DNA of 46,810 bases from JBBQUP01 sp038212305. Its GTDB lineage: Bacteria > Bacteroidota > Bacteroidia > Bacteroidales > Marinilabiliaceae. The position numbers were made by a program, and so were the translations under genes. The DNA is taken from NCBI GenBank assembly GCA_038212305.1, contig JBBQUP010000014.1:1-46810 (forward strand). Direction: 5' to 3'. Of the stretch, positions 23,345 through 31,311 are shown piece after piece (position 1 is the stretch's first letter; each line of letters starts with the position of its first letter). Below the pieces are notes generated by a model that was not told the origin of the DNA, did no database searches, and saw only the letters and a program-made list of their open reading frames with translations.

Positions 23345-24919
23345 TTAAAATGGAAAATCCTCTTGGATAACTTCCTGTTGTTCTGTTTTTTCTGGTTTTT
23401 TTGCTGCTAGGTGAACAGGATTCCCATCTACATAAATGGCTTTGTATTTAGGTGGTAACGGGCAAGGATGCTCGCAAGCTCCACAACCAATGCAGATATC
23501 TTGATTCACTTCTGGGATCATTAATTCATCCTTATACGCAACCATGTCAACGGCCTTAGTGGGGCAGTGTTCTGAACAAGCTCCACAGTCGGTACCTTCT
23601 GTGAAAACAATGCAGTTATCCTTCACAAATACCACTTTTCCTAATTGAAGTGTTTCTTTTTGTTCATTGGTAACTTCAAGAATGGCTCCAGTGGGACAGA
23701 TACTACCACAATTCGTGCAGCCCAAATTGCAATTTCCCACACTGTAATCTAAATGAGGTTGCATAAATCCAATTAAGCCATATTGAATAGTTGCAGGTTG
23801 AAGTACTTTGGTTGGACAAGCAGATATACATAATCCACAACCGGTACAAATAGAATTAAAGCGTTCAACACTTTTTGATCCAGGAGGTGAAATAGGCGAA
23901 TTTTTCTTTATCTGGATGAGTTTTTTAAAGTTGGAATCGTTTTTTAGTTTATCTGACGCTGCCAATAGTTTGGATCCAACTGCTAGCGACGCCAATGTTA
24001 AAATAGCTTCTCGTCGGCCAGGTTTAGTGTTTTTAAGATTACTTGTTATGCTTGGGTTTTTTAAAAACTGGGGTTTAAAATGAATCGCATTATCGTTGCA
24101 TACAGTAAGGCAATTAAAGCAGTCTACACATCTCGATGTGTCTACTTTAAAGGTTTTCAAGTTGATGCACTCACTTTTGCAAACACCTATGCATTTGGCA
24201 CATTTAGTGCAGTTCGATGGGTTTAGTTTTATTTTAAACCAACTTACTTTTGATATTAAACCTAGAAATGTTCCAACAGGACAAATGGTATTGCAAAACA
24301 GACGACCTCGTTTGTAGGCCATATATCCAATTAACCCAAGTGATCCAAAAGTTATAAGGATGATTGGTAAGCTAAATTCGAGGTAGCTTACTTTATAAAT
24401 TGAATAGATGTTTAGTTTTTGTGCTATAAATGCGACTCCATTATTAAGCGTAACTATAATTGGATTAAGTACATAGTTGAATATTCGACCGGCTTGACTG
24501 TAGGGGTCAAGTAGTGTTACAATTAAGGCAAATCCTGCAGCCAGGGATGCGATGGTGAGTGCTAAAAACGAATACCTCCAAATTGGATAACCAATTTTTG
24601 TTTTAAAAAACAGAGAGCGTTTCGAACGTTTTTTTGCGATCCACGAAATTATATCTTGCATAATACCTAAAGGACAAATTGTGCTGCAATAAATACGTCC
24701 AAATAGTAATGTAACTAAAATAATAACAGCAAATCCTATAACGCTCAAGGAGGCAATTTCTATGAATTTTAGTAATGAAGGAATAAATTGCAAAAAGAGT
24801 ATTCCTTTTAAATAGCGCTCAGGAATCCATTCATAAATATCATTAAATATTGAGGCAGTTGCAATTATGAATATTAGAGCAATGGCGACACGGCTTATTT
24901 TCAAGAAACGATACAGCAT
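23345..24919 (-). CDS. NapH/NapG-like membrane polyferredoxin
   Basis: A 524-residue protein. The N-terminal ~235 residues form a NapH/MauN-like membrane domain with about five membrane segments and two CxxxCPxG loops (IYCSTICPLG at ~77-85 and LFCNTICPVG at ~208-216). Two 4Fe-4S ferredoxin motifs follow (CTKCAKCIGVCKSEC; CVDCFNCLTVC). At 302-320 is GRREAILTLASLAVGSKLL, which looks like an internal twin-arginine-type signal. Beyond it are about four more cluster motifs (CTGCGLCISACP, CTNCGSICP, CGACSEHCP, CIGCGACEHPCP), a NapG-like arrangement. It therefore looks like a NapH-NapG fusion carrying electrons across the inner membrane. The partner redox enzyme is not in the window. The DUF362 gene ends two bases upstream. 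Confidence 0.85.
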   Translation of the reverse strand: MLYRFLKISRVAIALIFIIATASIFNDIYEWIPERYLKGILFLQFIPSLLKFIEIASLSVIGFAVIILVTLLFGRIYCSTICPLGIMQDIISWIAKKRSKRSLFFKTKIGYPIWRYSFLALTIASLAAGFALIVTLLDPYSQAGRIFNYVLNPIIVTLNNGVAFIAQKLNIYSIYKVSYLEFSLPIILITFGSLGLIGYMAYKRGRLFCNTICPVGTFLGLISKVSWFKIKLNPSNCTKCAKCIGVCKSECINLKTFKVDTSRCVDCFNCLTVCNDNAIHFKPQFLKNPSITSNLKNTKPGRREAILTLASLAVGSKLLAASDKLKNDSNFKKLIQIKKNSPISPPGSKSVERFNSICTGCGLCISACPTKVLQPATIQYGLIGFMQPHLDYSVGNCNLGCTNCGSICPTGAILEVTNEQKETLQLGKVVFVKDNCIVFTEGTDCGACSEHCPTKAVDMVAYKDELMIPEVNQDICIGCGACEHPCPLPPKYKAIYVDGNPVHLAAKKPEKTEQQEVIQEDFPF

Positions 24920-24921
24920 AG

Positions 24922-25836
24922 TTACATTTTTATTCTGTTAATCGAAACTTTCGATAGATCCATGATGCCTAATCCCATGTCGTTCGCAATTTTAATGTGT
25001 TGAATATTTTCAGGTTCGCTGCCAAATAGCTTGGTTGCAGCGGCATCGGCAGCAACAATATCCGATGAGGCAATAAGTGCTTTTAAGTTTACTACATCGG
25101 CGGTGGATACCCCTCTTGGGCCATTTTTTGTCATCATGTTGTAGCCATCAATAACATTTATGTCGGGCTTGCGATACGTTATGAAATCAGCAATGCATTG
25201 ACTTAGGTCATTGGCATGATAGAATTTTCGATCCCAAACAACTCCCATCAGGTTTTTCATGGCAAGGGATATTTTTGTTGAGCCATGATGTTTTAATATT
25301 GGTACATTAATAAAAACATCGCAATCCAATACAAGATGGTGAACCTTGGCTGTTTTAAGAATTTTACCATTTGGAATGGAGACTTCTTTGTAATACGATT
25401 CTTGGTTTCCGGGAACCATTGTACCACCATTTTCCTTAACGTATTTCTCTATCTGACTGTTTTCGTAACATCTATCCCATTTATTACAAGTGTTATCGAA
25501 AACAAAAACCTCTTTTGCACCAGCTTCCATGCAGCGCTTGACAATTCGTCCTACTAATTGGGGATTGGTGTTTGCTGCTCTTTCGGGGGCTGCATCCCAT
25601 CCGATATTGGGTTTAACAAGTACGGTTTGGCCTTTTTTTACAAATTTATCTATACCACCTAATGCTTCTATTGCTTTGTCAAACATAGCATCAGCTTCAC
25701 CGCCTCTTACAGCAGCTAATTGTGAGTTTGCGCTTGAAGGTGATCCTAAAACATTGCTCAAACCTCCGAAATAGGGTGCTGCTCCTGCTAACAATCCTAT
25801 TCCTATCCCTTTGAAAAAAAAATCTCGTCGTTCCAT
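24922..25836 (-). CDS. DUF362 protein with twin-arginine signal
   Basis: A 304-residue protein. The N-terminus MERRDFFFKGIGIGLLAGAA has the Tat motif R-R-D-F followed by a hydrophobic stretch, so export to the periplasm by Tat is predicted, usually a sign of cofactor loading in the cytosol. The rest is the DUF362 domain: VLVKPNIGWDAAPERAANTN, FVFDNTCNKWDRC, FINVPILKHHGSTKISLAMK, GVVWDRKFYHA and ASSDIVAADAAATKLFG. The family function is unknown; it is often found fused to or next to ferredoxins. It is the first gene of the operon, two bases before the Fe-S membrane protein, so the two probably form one redox module. Confidence 0.88.
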   Translation of the reverse strand: MERRDFFFKGIGIGLLAGAAPYFGGLSNVLGSPSSANSQLAAVRGGEADAMFDKAIEALGGIDKFVKKGQTVLVKPNIGWDAAPERAANTNPQLVGRIVKRCMEAGAKEVFVFDNTCNKWDRCYENSQIEKYVKENGGTMVPGNQESYYKEVSIPNGKILKTAKVHHLVLDCDVFINVPILKHHGSTKISLAMKNLMGVVWDRKFYHANDLSQCIADFITYRKPDINVIDGYNMMTKNGPRGVSTADVVNLKALIASSDIVAADAAATKLFGSEPENIQHIKIANDMGLGIMDLSKVSINRIKM

Positions 25837-25963
25837 CGCAATATTAATTTCAATAGTCGTTTATTTCTCTGTAATAAATGTAATTAAATAGAGAAGTAAA
25901 GTTAATGAAAATTAATATCTAATGCTTTGACAGATTTTAATTTAGAATTTTTTCAAATAGGTC

Positions 25964-26452
25964 TTACTGTTTCGGATTTTCGATTTTAATTGTCGAATAA
26001 GATTTTTGCTGAACTAATTTACCTTCAGTATCCCAAATACTCCATAGTCCGGTTTTTTCTCCATTGGCATATTCCATTTCGTAACGTAATACACCATTAT
26101 CGTCCCAAACTAGCCATCTGCCATGTTTTATTCCGTTTTTATATCCGGCTTCACCAATTTTTATTCCATTTTCATTGAAGGTTTCCCAAACGCCATCCAT
26201 CAAGTCAAAACTAAAAGACCTTACTTCTTTTGTTTTAAGATTATCGAAGTATAAACATGTTTTACCATTTTTTTGGCCATCTGTTATACTCATTTCAATA
26301 CGTTTATTTCCCGAAGGATAATATTCGATGTAAGTGCCTGAATATAAGTTGCCTGTTTGATTATAGAGCTTACCGTCTTCTTTTTGAATGAGTTGAGCTG
26401 AAACTACTGTGGAGAATGAAAAAATAACTAGTATGATTGATAGTGTCTTCAT
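25964..26452 (-). CDS. Exported MORN-repeat (YwqK-like) protein
   Basis: The start is placed at 26452 (MKTLSIILVIFSFSTVVSAQ signal peptide), giving 162 residues; an ATG 42 bases upstream would displace the signal. The mature part has about five MORN-type repeats: GNLYSGTYIEYYPSGNKRIE, DGQKNGKTCLYFDN, DGVWETFNENGIKIGE, NGIKHGRWLVWDDNGVLRYE and NGEKTGLWSIWDTEGKL. Such proteins are often annotated as YwqK antitoxin-like or MORN proteins in Bacteroidota; the function is not known. It is a single-gene unit. Confidence 0.8.
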   Translation of the reverse strand: MKTLSIILVIFSFSTVVSAQLIQKEDGKLYNQTGNLYSGTYIEYYPSGNKRIEMSITDGQKNGKTCLYFDNLKTKEVRSFSFDLMDGVWETFNENGIKIGEAGYKNGIKHGRWLVWDDNGVLRYEMEYANGEKTGLWSIWDTEGKLVQQKSYSTIKIENPKQ

Positions 26453-26536
26453 TTCTGAATTAAGATTTTTAAAATTTCCGTACTTAAAATACAAATTTTT
26501 ACTGTTTTTTCAATAAAAATGGTTGTGTTTTTTTAT

Positions 26537-26573
26537 AAAAAGATAGCCGCAAATTTGGTGCGGCTATCTTTTT
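26537..26573. terminator. Terminator of the CarboxypepD_reg-like gene
   Basis: AAAAAGATAGCCGC (26537-26550) and GCGGCTATCTTTTT (26560-26573) form a perfect 14-bp stem with a 9-base loop. The T-run ends the stem on either strand. It lies 29 bases after the stop of the minus-strand gene at 26602. Confidence 0.9.
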
Positions 26574-26601
26574 ATATGTTATAATAATGGTGATATTTTG
26601 C

Positions 26602-27000
26602 TTAACGAGCAACCATTAATACAGGAGATGGGTTTTTAGATTCAATAAGTTTATTTGAATTTGTTGCTTGAAGTTCAATATTCAAAGCATGCATCTCGTT
26701 CGTGTTAATTTTTATCGATCTGCTTTCAACCATATCATACGATAAATAGTTGGTTTTGATTTTATATTCACCTGATTTTAAAGTATCAAATGAAAATTTG
26801 CCTTCGAAATCGGTATATGTTTTTAAGTCGCTACCTTCTATCATTACCTCAACTCCAGCTAAAAATTCACCTGTTTTTGAATCAATAATAGTCCCGGTTA
26901 GTGAGTTGTTTGAATTTTCGATTTTTGCTGGAGATTCAGCGTAGGTATTAAATAGGGTAATTAATCCTAAGGCTATCGTCATTAATATTTTTGTTTTCAT
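26602..27000 (-). CDS. Small exported protein with carboxypeptidase-regulatory-like domain
   Basis: A 132-residue protein. The signal peptide is MKTKILMTIALGLITLFNTYA. The mature part is one CarboxypepD_reg-like beta-sandwich: LTGTIIDSKTGEFLAGVEVM, TYTDFEGKFSFDTLKSGEYK, LSYDMVESRSIKINTNEM. Such domains usually begin TonB-dependent receptors or larger exoproteins; here it is alone, and the C-terminus (KNPSPVLMVAR) is short. The upstream region is remarkable: five 11-bp-spaced CTTAAC-like motifs abut a TACTTTTG -7 box, the layout of PhoB/PhoP-type activation. It is therefore probably induced by a two-component regulator, perhaps under phosphate limitation. The molecular role is unknown. Confidence 0.8.
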   Translation of the reverse strand: MKTKILMTIALGLITLFNTYAESPAKIENSNNSLTGTIIDSKTGEFLAGVEVMIEGSDLKTYTDFEGKFSFDTLKSGEYKIKTNYLSYDMVESRSIKINTNEMHALNIELQATNSNKLIESKNPSPVLMVAR

Positions 27001-27038
27001 AACTTTCTTTGTTAGTATTTGTTTAATTTTAGATGCTT

Positions 27039-27046
27039 CAAAAGTA
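27039..27046 (-). promoter_or_regulatory. -7 promoter motif for the gene at 26602-27000
   Basis: The minus strand reads TACTTTTG, an exact TAnnTTTG match 38 bases upstream of the start codon. The repeat array begins 10 bases further upstream. Confidence 0.6.
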
Positions 27047-27056
27047 CGGCTGCAAT

Positions 27057-27106
27057 GTTAAGTCTAGGTTAAGTAGTTTTTAATAATGATTTAAGTAATT
27101 GTTAAG
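27057..27106 (-). promoter_or_regulatory. Array of five 11-bp-phased TTAA motifs (Pho-box-like operator)
   Basis: In + coordinates GTTAAG starts at 27057, 27068 and 27101, with TTTAAT at 27079 and TTTAAG at 27090: five motifs with exactly 11 bases between starts. On the minus strand they read CTTAAC/CTTAAA/ATTAAA. This matches the 11-bp direct-repeat geometry and TTAACA-like sequence of B. subtilis PhoP boxes. The array overlaps the -33 region of the 27000 promoter and reaches the start of the divergent comF-like gene. Confidence 0.6.
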
Positions 27107-27108
27107 TG

Positions 27109-27816
27109 ATGAGTTTTTCATTCTTTCAAAATATATTCAAAGGAATGTCGCACATTCTATATCCCCATGTTTGTATAGGATGTAAAATTCCTTTGCCATT
27201 TAATCATTCTTGCATTTGCCCTTCGTGTTTGTCTGCAATGCCTAAACTGAGTTGGTGGATGGGGGGAGAGAACGAGGTAGAACCAGTTTTTTGGGGGCGA
27301 GTGAATTTAGATGCAGCTATTTCATTGTGGTATTATAGGAAAGGCGAACTGGCTGCAAAAATTATTCATGATATTAAATATCGAGGTAATACTCAATTGG
27401 GAATTGAAGCTGGTATAATATTGGGAGAAAATCTCAAGGCTAAAATTGACACGAAGCTGTTTACTGCTATTGTACCTGTTCCTTTGCATCCTAAAAAATT
27501 CCGTAAAAGAGGTTATAATCAAAGTTTTTATATTGCTCAAGGATTAAGTGAATCGCTTGGAATTCCTGTAAACAATGACATTCTATTTCGGTTTGTGGAC
27601 TCTTTCTCTCAAACTAAAAAAAGCCGATGGGAGCGACATAAAAATATGGATGGAATTTTTGCCCATCATTTAGATGCGGGTTCAAAAGCAAATCATTATT
27701 TATTGGTTGATGATGTTATTACCACTGGATCAACCGTCGAAGCTTGCGCACTGGCGTTATTAAAAGAGCCTGACTCAGCTGTTAGTATTGTTAGTTTGGC
27801 TTTTGCTAAAATTTAG
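27109..27816 (+). CDS. ComF-family phosphoribosyltransferase-like protein
   Basis: The start is ATG at 27109; an adjacent in-frame GTG at 27106 is less likely. The protein is 235 residues. The N-terminal zinc finger is HVCIGC with CICPSC (ComF-type double zinc ribbon). The phosphoribosyltransferase domain follows, with IVPVPLHPKKFRKRGYNQSF and the PRPP loop LLVDDVITTGSTVEACA. ComF is needed for DNA uptake in naturally competent bacteria; many Bacteroidota carry the gene without known competence. It faces away from the gene at 27000. It converges with the sirtuin gene with only five bases between the stops. Confidence 0.9.
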   Translation: MSFSFFQNIFKGMSHILYPHVCIGCKIPLPFNHSCICPSCLSAMPKLSWWMGGENEVEPVFWGRVNLDAAISLWYYRKGELAAKIIHDIKYRGNTQLGIEAGIILGENLKAKIDTKLFTAIVPVPLHPKKFRKRGYNQSFYIAQGLSESLGIPVNNDILFRFVDSFSQTKKSRWERHKNMDGIFAHHLDAGSKANHYLLVDDVITTGSTVEACALALLKEPDSAVSIVSLAFAKI

Positions 27817-27821
27817 GTTCT

Positions 27822-28505
27822 TTAAATTAGTTGTTTTGATAAAACCGCCATGCCCACAGTGGCTTTTTCTTTAATGTGATGGATTTTGTGTGCGCTAAAT
27901 AAATTCGAGATGGCAGGATCAACCAAAAAGAGGGGAGCATTTCGAGGCACGTAATTTAGCAATCCTGCTGCGGGATAAACATTTAACGATGTGCCAACTA
28001 CAACAAAAATATCTGCGTGTTCGGCCATTACTGCTGCTTGTGCAATAGCTGGAACCTCCTCTCCAAACCATACAATGTGTGGCCTGAGTTGCGATCCCTT
28101 TTCACACAAATCACCCATATTTAGTTCTGTGCCTTTTATGTCGTAAATTAATGATTCGTTAGCAGTGCTTCGCGATTTTTTTAGTTCGCCGTGCAGATGT
28201 AAAACCTTGGTGCTTCCTGCACGTTCGTGCAAATCGTCGATATTTTGAGTAATTATTTGAACATCAAACTGCTTCTCTAATTCGGCTAATGCAAAGTGTG
28301 CAGAGTTAGGTTCAACCTGGTAGAGCTTTCGTCGTCGTTCGTTGTAGAATTTTTGCACAAATGCAGGATTCGCTTCCCATGCTTGGGGCGAGGCTACTTC
28401 CATAATGTCGTAATTTTCCCATAAACCTCCCATGTCGCGAAAAGTAGGGATTCCACTTTCGGCACTAATGCCTGCTCCGGTAAGTACGACTAGTTTTCTG
28501 ACCAT
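27822..28505 (-). CDS. NAD-dependent protein deacylase, zinc-less sirtuin (Sir2/CobB family)
   Basis: A 227-residue protein. The NAD-binding motifs are TGAGISAESGIPTFRD and TQNIDDLHERAG, the catalytic histidine is in LHLHGEL, and VVVGTSLNVYPAAGL is present. The YNERRRKLY segment supplies the Y-x-x-R pair used by SIRT5/CobB-type enzymes to bind succinyl and other acidic acyl groups. The two CxxC zinc-binding pairs of ordinary sirtuins are absent: only one cysteine lies in that small-domain segment (LCEKGSQLRPHIVWFGE). This zinc-less form is a known Bacteroidota class. It removes acyl groups from lysines with NAD+. Confidence 0.92.
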   Translation of the reverse strand: MVRKLVVLTGAGISAESGIPTFRDMGGLWENYDIMEVASPQAWEANPAFVQKFYNERRRKLYQVEPNSAHFALAELEKQFDVQIITQNIDDLHERAGSTKVLHLHGELKKSRSTANESLIYDIKGTELNMGDLCEKGSQLRPHIVWFGEEVPAIAQAAVMAEHADIFVVVGTSLNVYPAAGLLNYVPRNAPLFLVDPAISNLFSAHKIHHIKEKATVGMAVLSKQLI

Positions 28506-28547
28506 TTTTTTATTTATTAATTTGAAGTATGTAACCCTTACTATTTA

Positions 28548-28698
28548 GTGTCTGCAAGAAAACTACACTTTTTCGCTGTCTTTGACAAGAAGGCTTCAAA
28601 GACATGTTTCGAAGTTTTGAAAATCAAGGAGTTCACTTTTATGAATAGCTGTTTTCAAAATGAGAATAAAGCTGTATTTGGAGTTTTCTTGTAAAGAC
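28548..28698 (+). mobile_element. MITE-like element, copy 2 (151 bp; flanking direct repeats at 28542-28547 and 28699-28704)
   Basis: Left end GTGTCTGCAAGAAAACTAC and the reverse complement of the right end (GTCTTTACAAGAAAACTCC) agree at 15 of 19 positions. TATTTA, which is not a palindrome, directly flanks both ends and differs from copy 1's TAATTA, as expected for independent insertions. Internal hairpins are conserved: GTCTTTGA with TCAAAGAC and a TTTTGAAAA/TTTTCAAAA stem. It has no ORF. It lies between the sirtuin and the dnaG promoter. Confidence 0.8.
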
Positions 28699-28757
28699 TA
28701 TTTAAAATCCCAAATTATAAAAAATGAATTTAATTCAGTCATGCCGATGGTTATTTT

Positions 28758-28765
28758 TATATTTG
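28758..28765 (+). promoter_or_regulatory. -7 promoter motif for dnaG
   Basis: TATATTTG matches TAnnTTTG exactly, 17 bases before the dnaG ATG. No clear -33 TTTG is seen. Confidence 0.5.
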
Positions 28766-28782
28766 TGGTTCAATAAAAATAA

Positions 28783-30726
28783 ATGATCGATCCGGGAACC
28801 ATAGATAGGGTAATGGAAACGGCTCAGGGACAGATCTTAGAAGTTGTTTCGGAGTTTGTTTCGCTTAAAAAGCGTGGAACCAATTATTTAGGTAACTGCC
28901 CTTTTCATAACGAAAAAACGCCCTCGTTCATTGTATCGCCGCACAAAGGTATTTTTAAATGTTTTGGCTGTAGTAAAGGCGGTAATGCGGTTCATTTTTT
29001 AATGGAGCACGAGCAAATAACCTTTGTTGAGGCCATTAAATACCTTGGTAAAAAATTCCATATTCCTGTTGAGGAAACCATTGTTTCGCCCGAGCAGGAA
29101 CAGATGAAGAACGATCGCGAAAGCATGATGGTGGTTACCTCATTTGCTCAGCGGTTTTTCGAACATCAGTTGTTTAATACCGATGAAGGACAATCGGTTG
29201 GGTTATCTTATTTTCGCCAGCGTGGTATTCGCGACGATATGATTCGTAAGTTTCAACTAGGGTATTCGCCCGAATTGCGTGATGCATTTACAAAAGAAGC
29301 TCTCAAGAATAGTTATAAAGAGGAGTATCTCGATAAGTCTGGATTGTCGATTATTCGCGACGATTTTAAAGGCGATAGGTTTCGTGGTCGCGTGATTTTC
29401 CCCATTCATAATTTAACGGGCAAGCCCATTGCATTTGGTGGACGAATACTTAAAACCGATGCTAAAACGGCCAAATATCTCAACTCGCCCGAATCGGAAA
29501 TCTATCACAAAAGTCGAATTTTGTATGGCATTTATCAGGCCAGACAAGAGATGGTGAAGACTGAGAAATGTTTTTTGGTTGAGGGATATACCGATGTGAT
29601 TGCCATGCATCAGGCTGGAATTACCAATGTGGTGGCCTCGTCGGGAACAGCTTTAACTCAAGATCAAATTCGATTGATTGCTCGTTTTACCCCCAATATC
29701 ACCATTATTTACGATGGCGATCCAGCTGGAATAAAGGCCTCTATTCGAGGAATTGACTTGGTTTTAGAAGAGGGTATGAACGTGAAGGTATTATTGTTAC
29801 CCGATGGTCACGACCCCGATTCATTCTCGAAACAAAAAACCTCGGAAGAGCTATTTGACTACATCAAAAAAAACGAAACCGATTTTATTAAGTTTAAAAC
29901 TGGTTTGTTGCTCGAAGATGCCAAAAACGATCCAATTAAAAAAGCAACCCTTATTCAGGATATCGTGCGGAGCATCTCGCAAATACCCGGTCCCATTACG
30001 CGTGCCGTGTATGTTAAAGAGTGCAGTCAGCTAATGAATGTTGATGAACCCGTTTTGTATTCCGAATTGGGTAAGCTCAATCAAAAAAAGGTAGAACAAG
30101 CAGGGCAACGCCGTACCTATCCGCAACAATCGGATATTCCTACGCCTCAAGCCATTAGTGCAGCTGCATTAACCGATAATCCGTTTGAATTGGAAGAGCG
30201 TGAGGTGCTATGCTTTTTGGTGAAATATGGCAATTATCCGCTTTTGGATGCAACGCATGAGAGCGAAGTGGTTTCGGTGGGTGAATATATTTTAATGGAA
30301 CTTCGACAAGACGATTTGAAAAGTATAAATACTACCTATAATCGAATGTTAGATGAGTTTGAGACAGCTCATAAAAGCGGTGTGTTTCAAGGGGAACAGT
30401 TTTTTATAAATAATCCCGATATGGCTGTGGCTCAGATGGCTACTGATTTAATTAGTTCGCCATATGTGTTGAGTAAGATTCATCAAAAACGATCAACGGT
30501 TAAAGATGAAGCCTCGCTATTATTTGAATTGGTACCGCGGGTTGTTTTGGAGTTGAAAAATAAAAAAATACTTTCGCTAATTGATACCAAACATAAGCTG
30601 CTGCGCGATCCGCTTGTTTATAACGATCAAGCCCAAGTGGAGAAATTAATGACTGAGATTCTTGCCTACAATCAAATGAAAGGCGAGATTTCGAAACTCT
30701 TAGGAAATAGAACAATTGTAAAATAA
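28783..30726 (+). CDS. dnaG: DNA primase DnaG
   Basis: A 647-residue protein. The N-terminal CHC2 zinc domain has C39, H42, C60 and C63 (CPFHNEKTPSF, FKCFGCSKGG). The core and Toprim domains show FRGRVIFPIHNLTGKPIAFG, the metal-binding EGYTDVIAMHQAG and the acidic IIYDGDPAG. The C-terminal ~200 residues form the helicase-interaction region. It synthesises RNA primers for replication. The start ATGATCGATCC is preceded by a TAnnTTTG promoter. The next gene begins five bases after its stop. It is slightly longer than E. coli DnaG (581), which is common in Bacteroidota. Confidence 0.97.
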   Translation: MIDPGTIDRVMETAQGQILEVVSEFVSLKKRGTNYLGNCPFHNEKTPSFIVSPHKGIFKCFGCSKGGNAVHFLMEHEQITFVEAIKYLGKKFHIPVEETIVSPEQEQMKNDRESMMVVTSFAQRFFEHQLFNTDEGQSVGLSYFRQRGIRDDMIRKFQLGYSPELRDAFTKEALKNSYKEEYLDKSGLSIIRDDFKGDRFRGRVIFPIHNLTGKPIAFGGRILKTDAKTAKYLNSPESEIYHKSRILYGIYQARQEMVKTEKCFLVEGYTDVIAMHQAGITNVVASSGTALTQDQIRLIARFTPNITIIYDGDPAGIKASIRGIDLVLEEGMNVKVLLLPDGHDPDSFSKQKTSEELFDYIKKNETDFIKFKTGLLLEDAKNDPIKKATLIQDIVRSISQIPGPITRAVYVKECSQLMNVDEPVLYSELGKLNQKKVEQAGQRRTYPQQSDIPTPQAISAAALTDNPFELEEREVLCFLVKYGNYPLLDATHESEVVSVGEYILMELRQDDLKSINTTYNRMLDEFETAHKSGVFQGEQFFINNPDMAVAQMATDLISSPYVLSKIHQKRSTVKDEASLLFELVPRVVLELKNKKILSLIDTKHKLLRDPLVYNDQAQVEKLMTEILAYNQMKGEISKLLGNRTIVK

Positions 30727-30731
30727 CAAAT

Positions 30732-31250
30732 ATGCATACCCTTTATCATCACGAAATCGACGTTATCGAAGCCACTATTCGGCAGTGCAGTGTTTGCTTC
30801 ATTGGTGTGGTCGACGCAAATAATCTGCCATATGTTTTGCCCATGAATTTTGGGTATCACAATAAAACCATTTATTTGCACTCAGCCCCTGCTGGTAAAA
30901 TAATTGATGCCCTTAATCGCAATCCTAATATTTGTATTACATTTTGTCCTCCCAGTGAGTTGGTTGCTCAACATCCTGAGGTGGCTTGTAGTTTTCGAAT
31001 GAGAGGGAAAAGCATTGTTGTGAATGGTGTGGTTCGATTTGTTGAGGATAGGGATGAAAAACGAAACGTGTTTGATATTTTAATGGGTCAGTACACCAAA
31101 AAAACATTTGCTTACTCCGATCCTGCAATTAAAAATGTTAAAGTATGGGAAGTGAAAGTCGATGATTGGACTTGCAAGGAGTTTGGTACACCACCTAATA
31201 CGTATCCTAACCAACGAGAAATGATTTCAGGTCATTCAAATAAACCTTAA
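30732..31250 (+). CDS. PNPOx-fold flavin-binding protein (NimA/pyridoxamine 5'-phosphate oxidase-like)
   Basis: A 172-residue cytosolic protein. It has a split-barrel FMN-binding fold of the Pyridox_ox_2/NimA type: CSVCFIGVVDANNLPYVLPM, IYLHSAPAGKIIDALNRNPN, ACSFRMRGKSIVVNGVVRFV, and the closing VKVWEVKVDDWTCKEFG. NimA-type members reduce 5-nitroimidazoles in some anaerobes, but most are uncharacterised flavin or heme-binding proteins. It begins five bases after dnaG, so it is probably co-transcribed with it. Confidence 0.8.
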   Translation: MHTLYHHEIDVIEATIRQCSVCFIGVVDANNLPYVLPMNFGYHNKTIYLHSAPAGKIIDALNRNPNICITFCPPSELVAQHPEVACSFRMRGKSIVVNGVVRFVEDRDEKRNVFDILMGQYTKKTFAYSDPAIKNVKVWEVKVDDWTCKEFGTPPNTYPNQREMISGHSNKP

Positions 31251-31311
31251 GGAATAAAACTCACGAATCATTTCTTATATTTACAAATAAAACCCTAATA
31301 GGCTATATAAT

